Below the pieces are notes generated by a model. The model ran no database searches. It saw only the letters and a list, made by a program, of their open reading frames with translations, and was not told the DNA's origin. A DNA stretch of 64,000 nt from Kitasatospora sp. NA04385 (GTDB lineage Bacteria; Actinomycetota; Actinomycetes; Streptomycetales; Streptomycetaceae): the NCBI RefSeq assembly GCF_013364235.1, contig NZ_CP054919.1:2902328-2966327 (forward strand), in the 5' to 3' direction. The position numbers and the translations under genes are program-made. This document shows, one piece after another, positions 63,556 to 64,000 of this stretch. How positions within the stretch are numbered: the stretch's first letter is position 1; every line of letters starts with the position of its first letter.

Positions 63556-63587
63556 CATCGTCCCGCAGAACGGGCAGTGGGACGATG
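63556..63587. promoter_or_regulatory. Inverted repeat in the birA-pccB divergent region
   Basis: CATCGTCCC (63556-63564) and GGGACGATG (63579-63587), perfect 9-bp arms with a 14-nt spacer; possible operator. The rest of 63514-63714 contains no gene. Confidence 0.45.
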
Positions 63588-63714
63588 TGTCGATGGCCAT
63601 AACCGCGCGTGCCGCCGCGCTGGTTACGCTACTCAACGGTAGACCGCAGCGCCGCCCTGCCCGCAACCCTCTCGCGCCGGGCCGGCGGCCGAGGACGCAG
63701 GGAGAGCCACCGGA

Positions 63715-64000
63715 ATGACCCAGGCACCGCAGGACCCGCACACCACCGCCGGGAAGCTCGCCGATCTGCGCCGGCGGATCGACGAGGCGGTGCACTCCGG
63801 TTCGGCCGCGGCGGTCGAGAAGCAGCACGCCAAGGGCAAACTGACGGCCCGTGAGCGGATCGCCGAACTGCTGGACGAGGACTCCTTCGTGGAGTTCGAC
63901 GAGTTCGCCCGGCACCGCTCCACCAACTTCGGGCAGGAGCGCAACCGGCCGTACGGCGACGGCGTGGTGACCGGCTACGGCACCGTGGACGGCCGCCAGG
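63715..64000 (+). CDS. pccB: Acyl-CoA (propionyl-CoA) carboxylase beta subunit, 5' part
   Basis: First 95 codons only; continues past the window. Sequence [19 protein letters not shown] and [15 protein letters not shown] ... [11 protein letters not shown] is typical of carboxyltransferase beta subunits that make methylmalonyl-CoA or malonyl-CoA. GGGAGAG upstream of ATG 63715. Neighbouring birA supports it. Confidence 0.92.
   Translation, partial: MTQAPQDPHTTAGKLADLRRRIDEAVHSGSAAAVEKQHAKGKLTARERIAELLDEDSFVEFDEFARHRSTNFGQERNRPYGDGVVTGYGTVDGRQ

Overview
The window is very GC-rich, densely coded actinobacterial chromosome with GTG starts, short or absent leaders and few non-coding gaps. Gene content (whiB, F420 genes fbiA/fbiB, four LytR-CpsA-Psr proteins, fused MerR/GyrI-like and RpiR regulators, a GGDEF protein, cya, birA, pccB) points to Streptomycetaceae (Streptomyces or Kitasatospora). 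From memory, the order up to hutU resembles the S. coelicolor SCO3023-SCO3073 region, and hutH to pccB resembles SCO4932-SCO4926, so two regions that are far apart in that species appear joined here near 49.5-50.6 kb.

Layout. 0-13 kb: ahcY, a cation-efflux transporter, the sugar-phosphate group manB/Trm112/manA, DUF3499, a zincin-like protein, a DUF5719 protein, a very long glycosyltransferase broken by one frameshift, and whiB. 13-18.8 kb: cysteine dioxygenase behind an unusual leader, F420 genes fbiA-fbiB, an AlkA-like glycosylase and a TIGR03089 protein. 18.9-35.6 kb: a cell-envelope glycopolymer neighbourhood with four LCP phosphotransferases, two hexapeptide acyltransferases, a GT2 enzyme, UDP-glucose dehydrogenase, a MacB-like ABC exporter and an FMN reductase with its own leader peptide. 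35.6-43.8 kb: MerR/GyrI regulator, dipeptidase, purE-purK, GtrA protein, OmpR-type two-component pair and a POT peptide transporter. 43.9-53.2 kb: a histidine-utilisation locus (hutI, hutF, an M20 amidohydrolase, hutU; then fdhD, hutH and an RpiR regulator).

53.7-59.4 kb is the most accessory-looking part: an operon-like set of a GlmU-like hexapeptide protein, a MurA homologue with Asp in place of the catalytic Cys, a cytosolic beta-lactamase-fold serine hydrolase and a MurB homologue, preceded by an 11-codon ORF plus hairpin and an XRE-TPR regulator. I do not recognise it as a described system. 59.5-64 kb returns to core genes: GGDEF protein, cya, birA and the start of pccB.

Three patterns cut across genes. 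Several genes have a -10-like hexamer 6-8 nt before the start codon, as expected for leaderless mRNAs. Two sulfur-related genes have leaderless-looking cysteine-containing upstream ORFs followed by hairpins. Many genes carry a short direct repeat that includes or abuts the stop codon, as if their 3' ends had been tandemly duplicated. I saw no tRNA, rRNA, CRISPR array, insertion sequence or prophage.
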